This document shows positions 1 to 9,123 of a stretch of DNA of 64,000 nt, in pieces. Positions within the stretch are counted from its first letter, which is position 1. Each line of letters starts with the position of its first letter. The notes beneath the pieces are model-generated. The model was given only the letters and a program-made list of their open reading frames with translations. It was not told where the DNA came from and did no database searches. Position numbers and translations under genes: made by a program. Source of the stretch: Rahnella inusitata (GTDB lineage: Bacteria > Pseudomonadota > Gammaproteobacteria > Enterobacterales > Enterobacteriaceae); NCBI RefSeq assembly GCF_003263515.1, contig NZ_JYDE01000014.1:62001-126000 (forward strand). Reading direction: 5' to 3'.

Positions 1-1
1 G

Positions 2-1816
2 AAAAGCCTGCAGGACTCAGGCAAGTACACCGAGGCGCTTAACTACGCCAACACCGCCGCCGCCGCCGGCTTCAAGGACATGGCCGGGAACATTAAAGAG
101 AACATGGGCGCGCTGGAGACCGCGGCGGATTACGTCGGCGACTCTTTTAAATCCATGTGGAACCGCCTGCTGGATATTGGCCGGGCGGACTCACTTCAGA
201 AACAGCTCGCGGACGCCACGGACAGGCTGTATGAGCTGGACAAAGGGCTGAGAAACACTGCCGCGCAGGGGCAGCAGCGGTTTGGGCTGGAAACCGCCCG
301 TGACCAGGCACGCCAGATGGTTTCCTCACTGACCGAGCAGCTTCACGCCGAGCAGCGAAAAACCGACGAAAAACAGAAACAGTCAAACCTTGAGCGCAGC
401 TCGCTTCAGAATCAGCAGCACTTCCAGTCGATTTCTGACGCGGGCCAGAGCAAGGAAGAGCAAAGAACGCAGGAGTACCAGCGTCTAAATCAGTACATCG
501 CCGAACGCCGCCGGCTTAATCAGGCGCTGAGCGACGATGAAATTGCCCAGATTAAAAAGGGTATTGAAGAGAAATATAAAGATCCGAAAACGCCCAAAGC
601 GAAGGCGATCACCACCTCAGCGGGGGACAAGGCGACGGATAATGCGCAGGGTGAGCTGATGACCCTGCAGGCCCAGCTCAAAGTCCTGCAGCAGCACACC
701 AGCGTGAACGACGTTATCAGCCAGCAGCGCAAAGACCTGTGGCAGACGGAGAATCAGTACACGGTGCTGGAGCAGGCGGCCAGCACCCGCCAGCTGTCCG
801 TGCAGGAAAAGTCCCTGCTGGCGCATAAAGAAGAAACGCTGGAGTACAAACGGCAGCTGGCGGCGATAGGGGATAAAGTCGCGGCCCAGCAGCGCCTGAA
901 TGCGCTCTCCGATCAGGCGGATAAGTTTGCGCTGCAGCAGTCGGCAAAGCGCGCTGCGCTGGATGCTCAGGCGGATGGCGTTTCATCAAAACAGGCGGAA
1001 AGAGCCGCGACGCTGCAGCGTCTGCAGGAAACCTATGCATTCAATCCGGACGCTCAGAAACGGGTATTGCAGGAGCAGCAGGCAACGTATGCGGCAGAGG
1101 ACGCGCTGCGTTCGAACTGGGTGGCGGGCGCGAAACAGGGCTGGGCCGAATACGCCGAATCTGCAACCGATGTGTTCACTTCGGTGCAACAGGTGGCGCA
1201 GGCGGGATTCAACGGCCTTGCTGACAGCCTGACAAGCCTGACGACCACCGGTAAAGCCAGCTTTAAAGAGTTTGGTGTCTCTATTTTAAAAATGATTAGT
1301 CAGGTCATCAGCCGGTTAATTGTTGCATATACAATTCAATCTGCTATGGGATGGATAAGTGCAGGAAGTGTCAAATCATCCTCAAACACATCTTTCTCAT
1401 CGGGAGCCTACAATAATTTGCAGTTGGCTTATAACGGCGGCTATATCCGCGAGTTCGACGTGGGCGGCTACACCGGGCGCGGTGGTAAATATGAGCCCAA
1501 AGGCATCGTTCACGGCGGGGAGTTCGTTTTCACCAAGGAGGCGACCAGCCGCTTGGGCGTGGCTAATCTTTATCGCCTGATGAAGGGGTATGCATCGGGC
1601 GGCTATGTTGGTAACTCAGGTTTAGGTGAGGGTAGGTTTGGTTCTGCCGGCATTAGCGTTTATGCTCCCGTTACCATTGAAGGACAGTCTTCCAACAGTG
1701 CAAGTATCAGTGAAACGACAAGCACAGCGAAACAAGTGCAAGGCATAGTCCAGCAGACAATATCGGATAGACTAAAGAAAGAAATGGCACCGGGTGGGGT
1801 TTTGTATAAAAGGTAA
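2..1816 (+). CDS. Prophage tail tape measure protein, C-terminal part (lambda gpH-like)
   Basis: The frame is open from the left window edge, so the first start codon inside (position 80) is not the real start; this is the C-terminal 600 or so residues of a larger protein. The middle is rich in Gln, Ala, Glu and Lys heptad-like stretches, as expected of a tape measure that sets tail length and fills the tube before DNA ejection. The end carries Gly-rich pieces such as NGGYIREFDVGGYTGRGG and VHGGEFVFTKEATSRLG, typical of the lambda gpH C-terminal domain. A hydrophobic stretch (FGVSILKMISQVISRLIVAYTIQ) lies about 170 residues before the end. It precedes the M-L-K-I-J order of lambda, which fixes the assignment. 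Confidence 0.93.
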   Translation, partial: KSLQDSGKYTEALNYANTAAAAGFKDMAGNIKENMGALETAADYVGDSFKSMWNRLLDIGRADSLQKQLADATDRLYELDKGLRNTAAQGQQRFGLETARDQARQMVSSLTEQLHAEQRKTDEKQKQSNLERSSLQNQQHFQSISDAGQSKEEQRTQEYQRLNQYIAERRRLNQALSDDEIAQIKKGIEEKYKDPKTPKAKAITTSAGDKATDNAQGELMTLQAQLKVLQQHTSVNDVISQQRKDLWQTENQYTVLEQAASTRQLSVQEKSLLAHKEETLEYKRQLAAIGDKVAAQQRLNALSDQADKFALQQSAKRAALDAQADGVSSKQAERAATLQRLQETYAFNPDAQKRVLQEQQATYAAEDALRSNWVAGAKQGWAEYAESATDVFTSVQQVAQAGFNGLADSLTSLTTTGKASFKEFGVSILKMISQVISRLIVAYTIQSAMGWISAGSVKSSSNTSFSSGAYNNLQLAYNGGYIREFDVGGYTGRGGKYEPKGIVHGGEFVFTKEATSRLGVANLYRLMKGYASGGYVGNSGLGEGRFGSAGISVYAPVTIEGQSSNSASISETTSTAKQVQGIVQQTISDRLKKEMAPGGVLYKR

Positions 1817-1900
1817 TTAGATTGGGGATTTTTTTCGCTGACAGATGATATACTTTAAGACATTTGCGACGCACTATAAAAAATGACTTTAGGATATTAT

Positions 1901-2254
1901 ATGAAAAAAATCATTCCCCTATCTATTATTTTACTATCTGGATGTATGAGTAGCGTCCAAGATGCGCGTGAATATAATGGTCAGGATAGCAGTTATCATT
2001 CCCGCTACTCAGCTGACGTTACTGCAACCTGCATTAAAACAAAATGGCAAGATGTATATGCGGCAGATCCATCTAAAATTTGGCTGACAAAACCAGATAA
2101 TAATGGGATTTATTCTGTTTATGCTGCGTCATTTTTATATCTGGCAGATGTAAAAGATGATATTAAAGGTTCATCAGTTACTTATTATAATAATGGTGAT
2201 AGGTTGTGGGGAACTAAAGAAAAGATGATACAAGGTATTAAATCTTGCCTTTAG
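1901..2254 (+). CDS. Small prophage lipoprotein, unknown function (moron candidate)
   Basis: The ATG at 1901 is preferred over an in-frame ATG 18 nt upstream because AGGA at 1891-1894 is well spaced before it. The 117-residue product begins MKKIIPLSIILLSGCMSS, a lipoprotein signal peptide with the lipobox LSGC, so the mature protein should start at that Cys and sit in an envelope membrane. The remainder has two further Cys residues (ATCIKTKWQ and the C-terminal KSCL) that could pair. Lambda has nothing between gpH and gpM, and this stretch is visibly AT-rich compared with the tape measure gene. It is probably a moron, a gene carried for the lysogen's benefit. I do not recognise a family. Confidence 0.75.
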   Translation: MKKIIPLSIILLSGCMSSVQDAREYNGQDSSYHSRYSADVTATCIKTKWQDVYAADPSKIWLTKPDNNGIYSVYAASFLYLADVKDDIKGSSVTYYNNGDRLWGTKEKMIQGIKSCL

Positions 2255-2296
2255 ATAAATAATTGGTATAAGTTTTTTATTCGTCTTGGGGTTCTA

Positions 2297-2638
2297 ATGA
2301 CAATAGATACTTTTACGTGGCGTACTCAAAAAAGCGCTCAGGGTACCGAGAGTGTTAGTTTAGTACAATCTCAGTTTGGTGATGGCTATAAACAAGTTTC
2401 AATAAAAGGCATAAATTCTAATGCCGAAACTTGGAATTTGAATTGGACGGGGAAAAAGACGGAGGCTGCAAACATTCGAACATTCCTCCGGAGCCATACT
2501 GCAAATTCGTTTTGGTGGACCAATCCTTGGGGAGAGAAACGGCTCTGGAGAGTTAAGGCAGATTCACTTTCAGTAAGTTTCCCAGCTGGTAATAAAGCGG
2601 CACTTAGCTTCACCTTTGAGCAATCCTTTGCACCTTAA
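2297..2638 (+). CDS. M: Phage minor tail protein M (lambda gpM)
   Basis: 113 residues, about the length of lambda gpM (109). The protein begins MTIDTFTWRTQKSAQG and contains QFGDGYKQ and WTNPWGEKRLWRVK, typical of the phage minor tail (gpM) family. gpM is a tail-tip component that acts around the point where the tape measure and the distal tail meet. It lies directly upstream of L, as in lambda. Codon use is more AT-rich than in K, I and J downstream, like the lipoprotein gene before it. Confidence 0.92.
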   Translation: MTIDTFTWRTQKSAQGTESVSLVQSQFGDGYKQVSIKGINSNAETWNLNWTGKKTEAANIRTFLRSHTANSFWWTNPWGEKRLWRVKADSLSVSFPAGNKAALSFTFEQSFAP

Positions 2639-2655
2639 AAAAATTAAATTAATCT

Positions 2656-2682
2656 GGCTACCTTTTGGTGGCCTTTTTTTTT
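2656..2682 (+). terminator. Rho-independent terminator inside the tail operon, between M and L
   Basis: GGCTACC, a TTTT loop and GGTGGCC (one G-T pair) are followed by nine T residues. The T run ends directly against the GGAG ribosome-binding site of L. A strong terminator between two structural genes would cut late expression unless the transcript is antiterminated, as lambda Q does for late transcripts. Confidence 0.8.
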
Positions 2683-2691
2683 GGAGAAAAT

Positions 2692-3429
2692 ATGAGCTTC
2701 TCTCAAGATGTTCAGGGGCTTGAACCGGGGCAACTGATCCAATTAATAGAAATAGATGGAACCATTTTTGGCTTTGATAAAATTCTTCGGTTTCATGCTC
2801 ATAATATAGGCACTAATGGTTGGAATTCTTTTGCCGCAGAAAATCTTCCCTCCATCATTTGGCAGGGGAATGAATATGATCCGCACCCCTATGAGTTAAC
2901 CGGTCTGGAATTAACAAGTACGGGATCGCAGCCAACCCCGACTCTTTCAATTGGGAACGTGGGCAACTATGTTACGGCGCTGTGTCTGCAATACGACGAC
3001 ATGGTGAAAGCCAAAGTCAAAGTGCACACCACGCTGGCCAAATACCTCGATACAGCGAACTGGACTGCGGGAAACCCTACGGCCAGTCCTGCCGAAGAAC
3101 GCGTACAGCTTTTCTATATCAACGCAAAAAAAGCCGAGACACGTATTCAAGTCGATTTCGAGTTGTGTTCCCCATTCGACGTTCAAAGCCTGCAACTGCC
3201 AACCCGCCAGATAACCCCGGTGTGCACCTGGTGCATGCGTGGATGGTATCGAACGGGGACCGGTTGCGATTACAACGGCACCAATTACTTTCTGAAAGAC
3301 GGCACGCCGACGAGCAATCCCGCGCTGGATGTGTGCGGCGGCCGGATGTCGGATTGCAAGTTGCGGTTTGGTACCGAAAACCCGCTACCCTTTGGCGGCT
3401 TCCCGGCGGCCAATCTGCAGGGGAAATAA
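2692..3429 (+). CDS. L: Phage minor tail protein L (lambda gpL)
   Basis: The start is the ATG at 2692, giving MSFSQDVQGLEPGQLIQLIE; GGAG at 2683-2686 is the ribosome-binding site. An in-frame ATG at 2665 lies inside the upstream terminator and is unlikely. The 245-residue product matches lambda gpL, a tail-tip protein. The Cys residues that ligate an iron-sulfur cluster in gpL relatives have counterparts here: one in FELCSPFDV, CTWC, GTGCDYNG, and CGGRMSDC near the end. Three nucleotides separate its stop from K. Confidence 0.93.
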   Translation: MSFSQDVQGLEPGQLIQLIEIDGTIFGFDKILRFHAHNIGTNGWNSFAAENLPSIIWQGNEYDPHPYELTGLELTSTGSQPTPTLSIGNVGNYVTALCLQYDDMVKAKVKVHTTLAKYLDTANWTAGNPTASPAEERVQLFYINAKKAETRIQVDFELCSPFDVQSLQLPTRQITPVCTWCMRGWYRTGTGCDYNGTNYFLKDGTPTSNPALDVCGGRMSDCKLRFGTENPLPFGGFPAANLQGK

Positions 3430-3431
3430 TT

Positions 3432-4151
3432 ATGCGTGAAAAACTCATCAGCGAAATCCGCGCGCACGTGGCCGCTGAATATCCGAACGAAGCCTGCGGG
3501 CTGATCGTCGAAACCGGTACCGGCCAGCGTTTTATTCCCTGTCGCAACATTGCCGAAAACATGGCTGAAACCTTCACGCTGTCGCCGGATGATTATTTGG
3601 CGGCGACCGAGGTCGGGGACGTCATCATGGTGATCCACTCGCACCCGGATGTTGTGCAGTTGGTGCCGTCAGAAATGGACCGCGTCCAGTGTGACCACTC
3701 CTGCGTTGAGTGGGGGATCATGTCGTGGCCGGACGGTGATTTTTGTACGCTGTCACCGCGGGGCGACCGCGAGCTTGCTGGCCGCCGCTGGGTGCTGGGC
3801 CATGCTGACTGCTGGTCGCTCATCATGGACTACTACCGTATGGAGCACGGCATTGCCGTAAATAATTACTCGGTTGACCGTGAGTGGTGGGTCGACGGCA
3901 AAGAAAATCTTTATGACGATAACTGGCTGGCGGAAGGGTTTGTAGAGGTCGATGCTAGCAGCATGCAGCCGGGCGACATGATCATGATGCGCGTTCAGGC
4001 GCCGGTGACCAATCACGCGGCGATTTATCTCGGTGATAACATCATGGTTCACCACATGTTCGGCAACCTCTCTGCACGCGTTCCTTATGGCAAATATTAT
4101 CGGGATCGGACGGTTCGCGTCGTCCGGCGGAAGGAGTTAGTTAATGCTTAA
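3432..4151 (+). CDS. K: Phage tail assembly protein K (JAB/MPN plus NlpC/P60 domains)
   Basis: The ATG at 3432 starts MREKLISEIRAHVAAEYPNEACGL. The frame is open a long way upstream, but that part is antiparallel to no known domain and overlaps L. Residues 1-110 are a Mov34/JAB1-type metalloprotease domain with the zinc motif HSHPDVVQLVPSEMD (His-x-His-Pro and Ser-x-x-Asp). Residues about 120-230 are an NlpC/P60 cell-wall hydrolase domain with the catalytic Cys in HADCWSLIMDYY and His in NHAAIYLG. Lambda gpK has the same two-domain plan and is needed for tail-tip assembly. The stop overlaps the start of I by 8 nt, which suggests coupled translation. Confidence 0.94.
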   Translation: MREKLISEIRAHVAAEYPNEACGLIVETGTGQRFIPCRNIAENMAETFTLSPDDYLAATEVGDVIMVIHSHPDVVQLVPSEMDRVQCDHSCVEWGIMSWPDGDFCTLSPRGDRELAGRRWVLGHADCWSLIMDYYRMEHGIAVNNYSVDREWWVDGKENLYDDNWLAEGFVEVDASSMQPGDMIMMRVQAPVTNHAAIYLGDNIMVHHMFGNLSARVPYGKYYRDRTVRVVRRKELVNA

Positions 4152-4782
4152 GACCATGACCCTTAAAGGTGCAATCGGTAAGAAATTCGGCAGGGTTCAC
4201 CGGTTCCACGTCGCAGACATCAACGAGTTTCTGCGCGCGATGTGCTCTCAGGTGAAGGGTTTCAAAAAATACGTTTCAAACGCCCATCTCAACGGGATGA
4301 AGTTCGCTTTCTACAGTGGTAAGAACAACATCTCGCTCGAGGAGTTCGACATGTCTGCGGCGGCGGCCGAATACATTATGGTGCCGGTGATTGAAGGGGC
4401 GAAAAGGGCAGGTACTTTACAAATTGTAGTGGGTGCAATCGCGCTAGTCGCCGCCTTTTTTACCGCAGGTGCCTCTATGGCTGCGTGGGGGGCTGCAGTG
4501 TCTGCCACCGCGGCAGGGACTGCTACTGCCTCTATGGCCGCGGCAACTCTTTTGACAGGCGTGGGACTGAGTATGACGTTGGGTGGGGTCGTTCAGATGC
4601 TAACGCCTCAGCCCAGTTTTAATATCAGTGCATCTTCTAGTACTGATAATAAAGCCAACTATGCGTTCGGCTCGCCTGTGAATACGGTGGCTATGGGCTA
4701 CCCCGTACCGCTGCTTTACGGCCAGCGTGAAATCGGTGGTGCAATCATCAGCGCGGGGATTTTCTCCAGCGATCAGCAGTAA
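4144..4782 (+). CDS. I: Phage tail assembly protein I (lambda gpI)
   Basis: 212 residues, overlapping the end of K. The N-terminal half (RVHRFHVADINEFLRAM, SNAHLNGMKFAFYSG) is the lambda tail assembly I family. The centre has a strongly hydrophobic Ala/Gly/Thr-rich segment (about residues 95-155), and the end has GYPVPLLYGQREIGGAIISAG. In lambda gpI is required early in tail-tip assembly but is absent from the finished virion. The K-I-J order confirms the call. Confidence 0.93.
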   Translation: MLKTMTLKGAIGKKFGRVHRFHVADINEFLRAMCSQVKGFKKYVSNAHLNGMKFAFYSGKNNISLEEFDMSAAAAEYIMVPVIEGAKRAGTLQIVVGAIALVAAFFTAGASMAAWGAAVSATAAGTATASMAAATLLTGVGLSMTLGGVVQMLTPQPSFNISASSSTDNKANYAFGSPVNTVAMGYPVPLLYGQREIGGAIISAGIFSSDQQ

Positions 4783-4802
4783 CCGTAATACAATTTTCAA
4801 TT

Positions 4803-4825
4803 AACCCGCCCCGGCGGGTTTTTTT
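4803..4825 (+). terminator. Rho-independent terminator between I and J
   Basis: AACCCGCC, loop CC and GGCGGGTT form a perfect 8-bp GC-rich stem followed by a T run. It lies 12 nt before the J start codon. This is the second intrinsic terminator inside the tail operon. Confidence 0.85.
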
Positions 4826-4836
4826 ATGGGTGAAAT

Positions 4837-7800
4837 ATGCGACTTCTTGACGGTGAAACCATTATTCAGGGTGCTAAAGGCGGCGGCGGGAGTGCTCATA
4901 CGCCGGTCGAACAGGCCGATGATCTGTTGTCCGAAGCGAAACTTAAGATGGTTCTGGCGCTTTCCGAGGGCGAGATTCAGGGCGACCTTATCGCGCAGCA
5001 AATCTTCCTCAACAATACCCCGCTGGCGAACGATGACGGCACCTATAATTTCACCGGCGTGAAGTGGGACTACCGCAAAGGCACACAGGACCAGACTTAC
5101 CTGCAGGGCATGCCTGAAATTGATAACGAATCCTCGGTGGGCATCGAGGTAAAAGCCTCCACGCCGTGGACCCGGCAATTCTCAAACCTGACGCTCGATG
5201 CTATCCGGATCAAGCTGAGCCTGCCGATTCAGTACCAGTACAAAGACAACGGCGACATGGTCGGTACCGTCACGGAATATGCCATCGACCTTTCTGTCGA
5301 CGGTGCGGCGTATAAAACGGTCGTCAACGGTAAGTTTGACGGAAAATCAACGTCAGAATATCAGCGTGACCATCGCATCGATCTGCCTGACTCGGCGTCA
5401 GGCTGGACAATCCGCGTGCGCCGCATCACCCCAGATTCAACCTCAACCAAGCTGATTAACGCCTTCAAGGTGTTTTCTTTTGCTGAGGTCATCGACAGTA
5501 AGTTGCGCTATCCGAATACCGCGCTGCTTTATGTCGAGCTCGACTCCAGCCAATTTAACGGCAGCGTGCCGAAAACCACCTGCAAGCCAAAGGGTAAACT
5601 GATCCGCGTACCAACCACCTATGATCCGGTGACCAGAACCTACAGCGGCACGTGGGCGGGTGATTTCAAAATTGCCTACAGCAATAACCCCGCGTGGATT
5701 TTTTACGACCTGGTGCTCGATGAAATATACGGCATGGGTAACCGCGTTGACGCAACCATGATCGACAAATGGGAGCTGTACAACATCGCCCAATACTGTG
5801 ACGCTGCAGTGTCCGACGGAGCAGGAGGCACAGAACCACGTTTTACCTGCAACGTGTTCATCCAGAACCAGCAAGACGCCTACACCGTGTTGCGGGATCT
5901 GGCCGCCATCTTCCGCGGCATCACCTTCTGGGGAAACGACCAGATTTTCGTGCGCGCCGACGTTCCGCAGGACGATGTGGATTTTACCTACCACAGCTCA
6001 AACGTGGTCGACGGCATGTTTACCTACGCCGGGGGCTCCTATAAAAACCGCTTTTCTTCCTGTCAGGTCAGTTGGTCGGATCCGATTAATCATTATTCTG
6101 ACACGATCGAGAGCGTTTATGAGCCTGAGCTTGTCGCCCGATATAACTGGAATGAGACACAGCTGACGGCCATTGGCTGCACATCTCAGAGCGAGGCGCA
6201 TCGCCGCGGGCGGTGGGTGATCCTGTCCAATGCGAAAGACGGCACCGTGTCCTTTGGCGTTGGGCTGGACGGTTACATTCCCATGCCAGCAGAAATTATT
6301 GGCATCGCTGACCCGTTCAGAGCCGGGAAAGCCAACGGCGGACGCATCAGTGCGGTTAACGGCAACAACATTACCGTTGACCGGGCAGCGGACTACGGCA
6401 TCGGCGACCGTCTGGTAGTGAATTTGCCCGATGGAACAGCGCAAACCCGGACGATCAGCGGCGTCAGCGCCGATAAGAAAACGTTCACCGTTGCCACTGC
6501 CTACCGCATGACGCCGGTGAGCGGCGCCGTGTGGGCCATCGACAGCGATAACTTAGCGATTCAATACTTTCGTATCACGTCAATCTCATCGAATGACGAT
6601 GGCACGTTCACGATTGCGGGCGTGCAGCACGACCCGAATAAATACCGTTACATCGATGACGGGGTGAAAGTCGATTCAGCACCGATCACTGTCACGCCGA
6701 CCAACGTGATGAAGGCGCCGGCAAATATCGTGGTCACAGAAGTTGACCATATCGCGCAGGGGCTTACCGTCGCGTCGCTGCAGGCGTCCTGGGACAAAGT
6801 GGAAGGGGCGATCAACTACACCGCGCAGTGGCGCAAAGACAACGGCGACTGGGTTAACGTAGGTAAGACCAGCGCGCAGGGTTTTACCGTTCAGGGAATT
6901 TATGCGGGCGTGTACGACGTGCGCGTCCGGGCGATCAACGCCGTCGACGTGTCCTCTCCGTGGGGATACGCTGATTCGACCACGCTGAACGGCAAAGTGG
7001 GTAAACCCGGCACGCCGACAAATCTGCTCGCCAGCGACAACGTCGTCTGGAATATCAACGTGACCTGGGCATTTCCTGCAGGCAGCGGTGATACCGCCTA
7101 TACCGAGTTGCAGCAGTCCACCACTGATGACCATCAAAACCCGACATTGCTGGTGACGGTTCCCTATCCGGGTTCGTCGTATCAGCACGGACCGATGGCG
7201 GCAGGCGTTCGCCGCTGGTACCGCGCCCGGTTGGTTGACAGGATTGGTAACGTAGGGGAGTGGACTGAATTCGTCATGGGGACGTCATCGGTCGACGTGT
7301 CCGAGATACTGGGCGACATCGCCGAAGAAGTGCTGAATTCTGACGTGGGCAAGCAGTTGGTTTCTCGGGTCGATTCTGTAGAGGATAGCGTCAAAGAGCT
7401 GGATGACGCCGTCGGGGCTGCCAACGATAAAATTGATGCGGCTAATACCCACATCGATCAGGTGAACACGGATCTGCAGGGCAAGGTTACTGCCGCTAAT
7501 ACTCACATTGACCAGGTGAATACAGACCTGCAGAAGAAGATCACCGATATCACCGGCGGCGACGCTTCATCCATTGCTGACGTCATATCGCAAATCGAGA
7601 CATTGCAGGACGTTGATTCCTCGATGGCGACGCGAATTGATGCGGTTGTGGCGAAAGCCGACGGCAATACCGCAGCGATTGCCAGTGAAGCCACCGCGCG
7701 GGCAAGCGCTGACTCAGCATTGAGCACCCGCGTAGATACAGTCACGGCAACGGCGAACAACAACAAAACCGCAATCACCACGGAAACAACGGCCCGAACT

Positions 7801-9123
7801 ACGGCAGATACCGCGCTCGGTACCCGTATCACGAACCTGACGACCACCGTTGGCGGCAACACCACGGCCATCACCACTGAGCAGAAGGCCAGGGCGGATG
7901 CCGACTCTGCACTCGGCACCCGCATTGACTCAGTGAAGGCAACGACCGACGGCAACACCGCTGCGATTGCCAGTGAAACAACAGCCAGAACGAGTGCTGA
8001 CAGTGCGCTGAGCACCCGAATCGATACCGTGACCGCGTCAGCCGGAAGTAACGCCGCGGCGATAACCGCCGAAGCGAAATCCAGAGCCGATGCGGATGGC
8101 GCCCTTAGCACGCGTATTGACTCAGTAAAAGCGACGACTGACAGCAACACGACGGCCATTACGTCGGAGACCACAGCGCGAACTTCTGCTGACAGCGCTC
8201 TGGGTACCCGTATCGACGCTGTTAAAACCACGACAGACGGCAACACGACGGCCATTACGTCAGAAGTGTCAGCGCGGACGACCGCTGATAATGCCCTGGG
8301 ATCAAGGATTGATAGTGTTAAGGCCGCGACTGATTCTAATACAGCGTCCATTTCATCTATTCAAACTGCCCAGACCGATGCCGACCAATCCCTGACAACA
8401 GTTATCAACAACAATGAGTCCAGCTATATCGCCAGCATTGAAACGTCGCTGGCGAATGACCGTGACTCGAAGGATCAGAGAAAGGCAACAGGCCAGGTTA
8501 AACAGCAGGTTGTTGAGTTCAATGCGCGTATTACTGAAACGCAAAAGACAGTTGCTGACGGTCAGCAGGCGTTCGCTGAATATCAACAAACGGTATCCGC
8601 ATCAATTCAGGATCTGAACGATGCTAATTCTGAGCTATCAGCGACGGTGCAAACCACGGCGTCCGCAGTGGTCGACCTGAATGGTAAGGCGTCGGCGCAG
8701 TGGGGCATTAAGTTAGGGATAAACAGCAACGGCCAGTATTACGCTGCCGGTATGGGGATCGGGCTGGAAAATACGCCTGCCGGCATGCAGTCGACGGTGG
8801 CGTTCCTCGCGAATAACTTTGTGGTGATGTCGGACGTGAACGGCGTCCCGAGAGCGTTTTTTGCCATTCGCAATGGGCAGACTTTCATGAATGAAGCATT
8901 TATAGGTGAAGGCACCATTGATAACGCCAAGATCGGCAACTTCATTCAGTCAACTAACTACGTGGCTAATGTTTCCGGCTGGCGGCTGGATAAAGCCGGC
9001 ACCTTTGTGAACTTCGGTACCGGCAGCGGCGGCAAGATGAAAACCACCAACACAACGATCAGCGTTGCAGATGGTAACGGAGTGCTGCGCGTGCAGATCG
9101 GCGAACTGACGGGGGTATTTTGA
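4837..9123 (+). CDS. J: Host specificity / central tail fibre protein J
   Basis: 1428 residues, against 1132 in lambda J. The start MRLLDGETIIQGAKGGGGS and the following EAKLKMVLALSEGEIQGDL are characteristic of J. The N-terminal 600 residues form the tail-tip hub. Two fibronectin type III-like domains follow near residues 620-720 and 720-810 (SWDKVEGAINYTAQWR; GKPGTPTNLLASDNVVWNINVTW). Residues about 868-903 are two 18-residue repeats, and 932-1187 are eight 32-residue repeats. The C-terminus near residue 1286 (AQWGIKLGINSNGQYYAAG) resembles the DUF1983 region of J proteins. J determines the outer-membrane receptor; the repeats explain most of the extra length. Confidence 0.95.
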   Translation: MRLLDGETIIQGAKGGGGSAHTPVEQADDLLSEAKLKMVLALSEGEIQGDLIAQQIFLNNTPLANDDGTYNFTGVKWDYRKGTQDQTYLQGMPEIDNESSVGIEVKASTPWTRQFSNLTLDAIRIKLSLPIQYQYKDNGDMVGTVTEYAIDLSVDGAAYKTVVNGKFDGKSTSEYQRDHRIDLPDSASGWTIRVRRITPDSTSTKLINAFKVFSFAEVIDSKLRYPNTALLYVELDSSQFNGSVPKTTCKPKGKLIRVPTTYDPVTRTYSGTWAGDFKIAYSNNPAWIFYDLVLDEIYGMGNRVDATMIDKWELYNIAQYCDAAVSDGAGGTEPRFTCNVFIQNQQDAYTVLRDLAAIFRGITFWGNDQIFVRADVPQDDVDFTYHSSNVVDGMFTYAGGSYKNRFSSCQVSWSDPINHYSDTIESVYEPELVARYNWNETQLTAIGCTSQSEAHRRGRWVILSNAKDGTVSFGVGLDGYIPMPAEIIGIADPFRAGKANGGRISAVNGNNITVDRAADYGIGDRLVVNLPDGTAQTRTISGVSADKKTFTVATAYRMTPVSGAVWAIDSDNLAIQYFRITSISSNDDGTFTIAGVQHDPNKYRYIDDGVKVDSAPITVTPTNVMKAPANIVVTEVDHIAQGLTVASLQASWDKVEGAINYTAQWRKDNGDWVNVGKTSAQGFTVQGIYAGVYDVRVRAINAVDVSSPWGYADSTTLNGKVGKPGTPTNLLASDNVVWNINVTWAFPAGSGDTAYTELQQSTTDDHQNPTLLVTVPYPGSSYQHGPMAAGVRRWYRARLVDRIGNVGEWTEFVMGTSSVDVSEILGDIAEEVLNSDVGKQLVSRVDSVEDSVKELDDAVGAANDKIDAANTHIDQVNTDLQGKVTAANTHIDQVNTDLQKKITDITGGDASSIADVISQIETLQDVDSSMATRIDAVVAKADGNTAAIASEATARASADSALSTRVDTVTATANNNKTAITTETTARTTADTALGTRITNLTTTVGGNTTAITTEQKARADADSALGTRIDSVKATTDGNTAAIASETTARTSADSALSTRIDTVTASAGSNAAAITAEAKSRADADGALSTRIDSVKATTDSNTTAITSETTARTSADSALGTRIDAVKTTTDGNTTAITSEVSARTTADNALGSRIDSVKAATDSNTASISSIQTAQTDADQSLTTVINNNESSYIASIETSLANDRDSKDQRKATGQVKQQVVEFNARITETQKTVADGQQAFAEYQQTVSASIQDLNDANSELSATVQTTASAVVDLNGKASAQWGIKLGINSNGQYYAAGMGIGLENTPAGMQSTVAFLANNFVVMSDVNGVPRAFFAIRNGQTFMNEAFIGEGTIDNAKIGNFIQSTNYVANVSGWRLDKAGTFVNFGTGSGGKMKTTNTTISVADGNGVLRVQIGELTGVF
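7438..7545 (+). repeat. Two 54-nt repeats in J (18-residue unit)
   Basis: The unit AANTHIDQVNTDLQGKVT is followed at once by AANTHIDQVNTDLQKKIT. The DNA copies differ at several third positions, so they are not a very recent duplication. They look like a coiled-coil segment leading into the larger repeat tract. Confidence 0.9.
7630..8397 (+). repeat. Eight 96-nt repeats in J (32-residue unit)
   Basis: Eight consecutive units have exactly 32 codons each. A typical unit reads TRIDSVKATTDGNTAAI then ASETTARTSADSALG. Arg-Ile-Asp at the start, Asn near position 13, Ile at 17, Glu at 20, Ala-Arg at 23-24 and Ala-Asp at 27-28 are the most constant positions. The regular hydrophobic spacing fits a trimeric coiled-coil stalk. 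No spacer sequences separate the units, so this is protein repeat and not CRISPR. Confidence 0.93.

Noticed and set aside
7503-8351. 282-codon open frame opposite the J repeats
   Set aside because: It mirrors the repeats of J; the product is low-complexity and has no start context.
7630-8397. Tandem repeats considered as a CRISPR array
   Set aside because: The 96-nt units are contiguous codons with no unique spacers and lie in the J reading frame.
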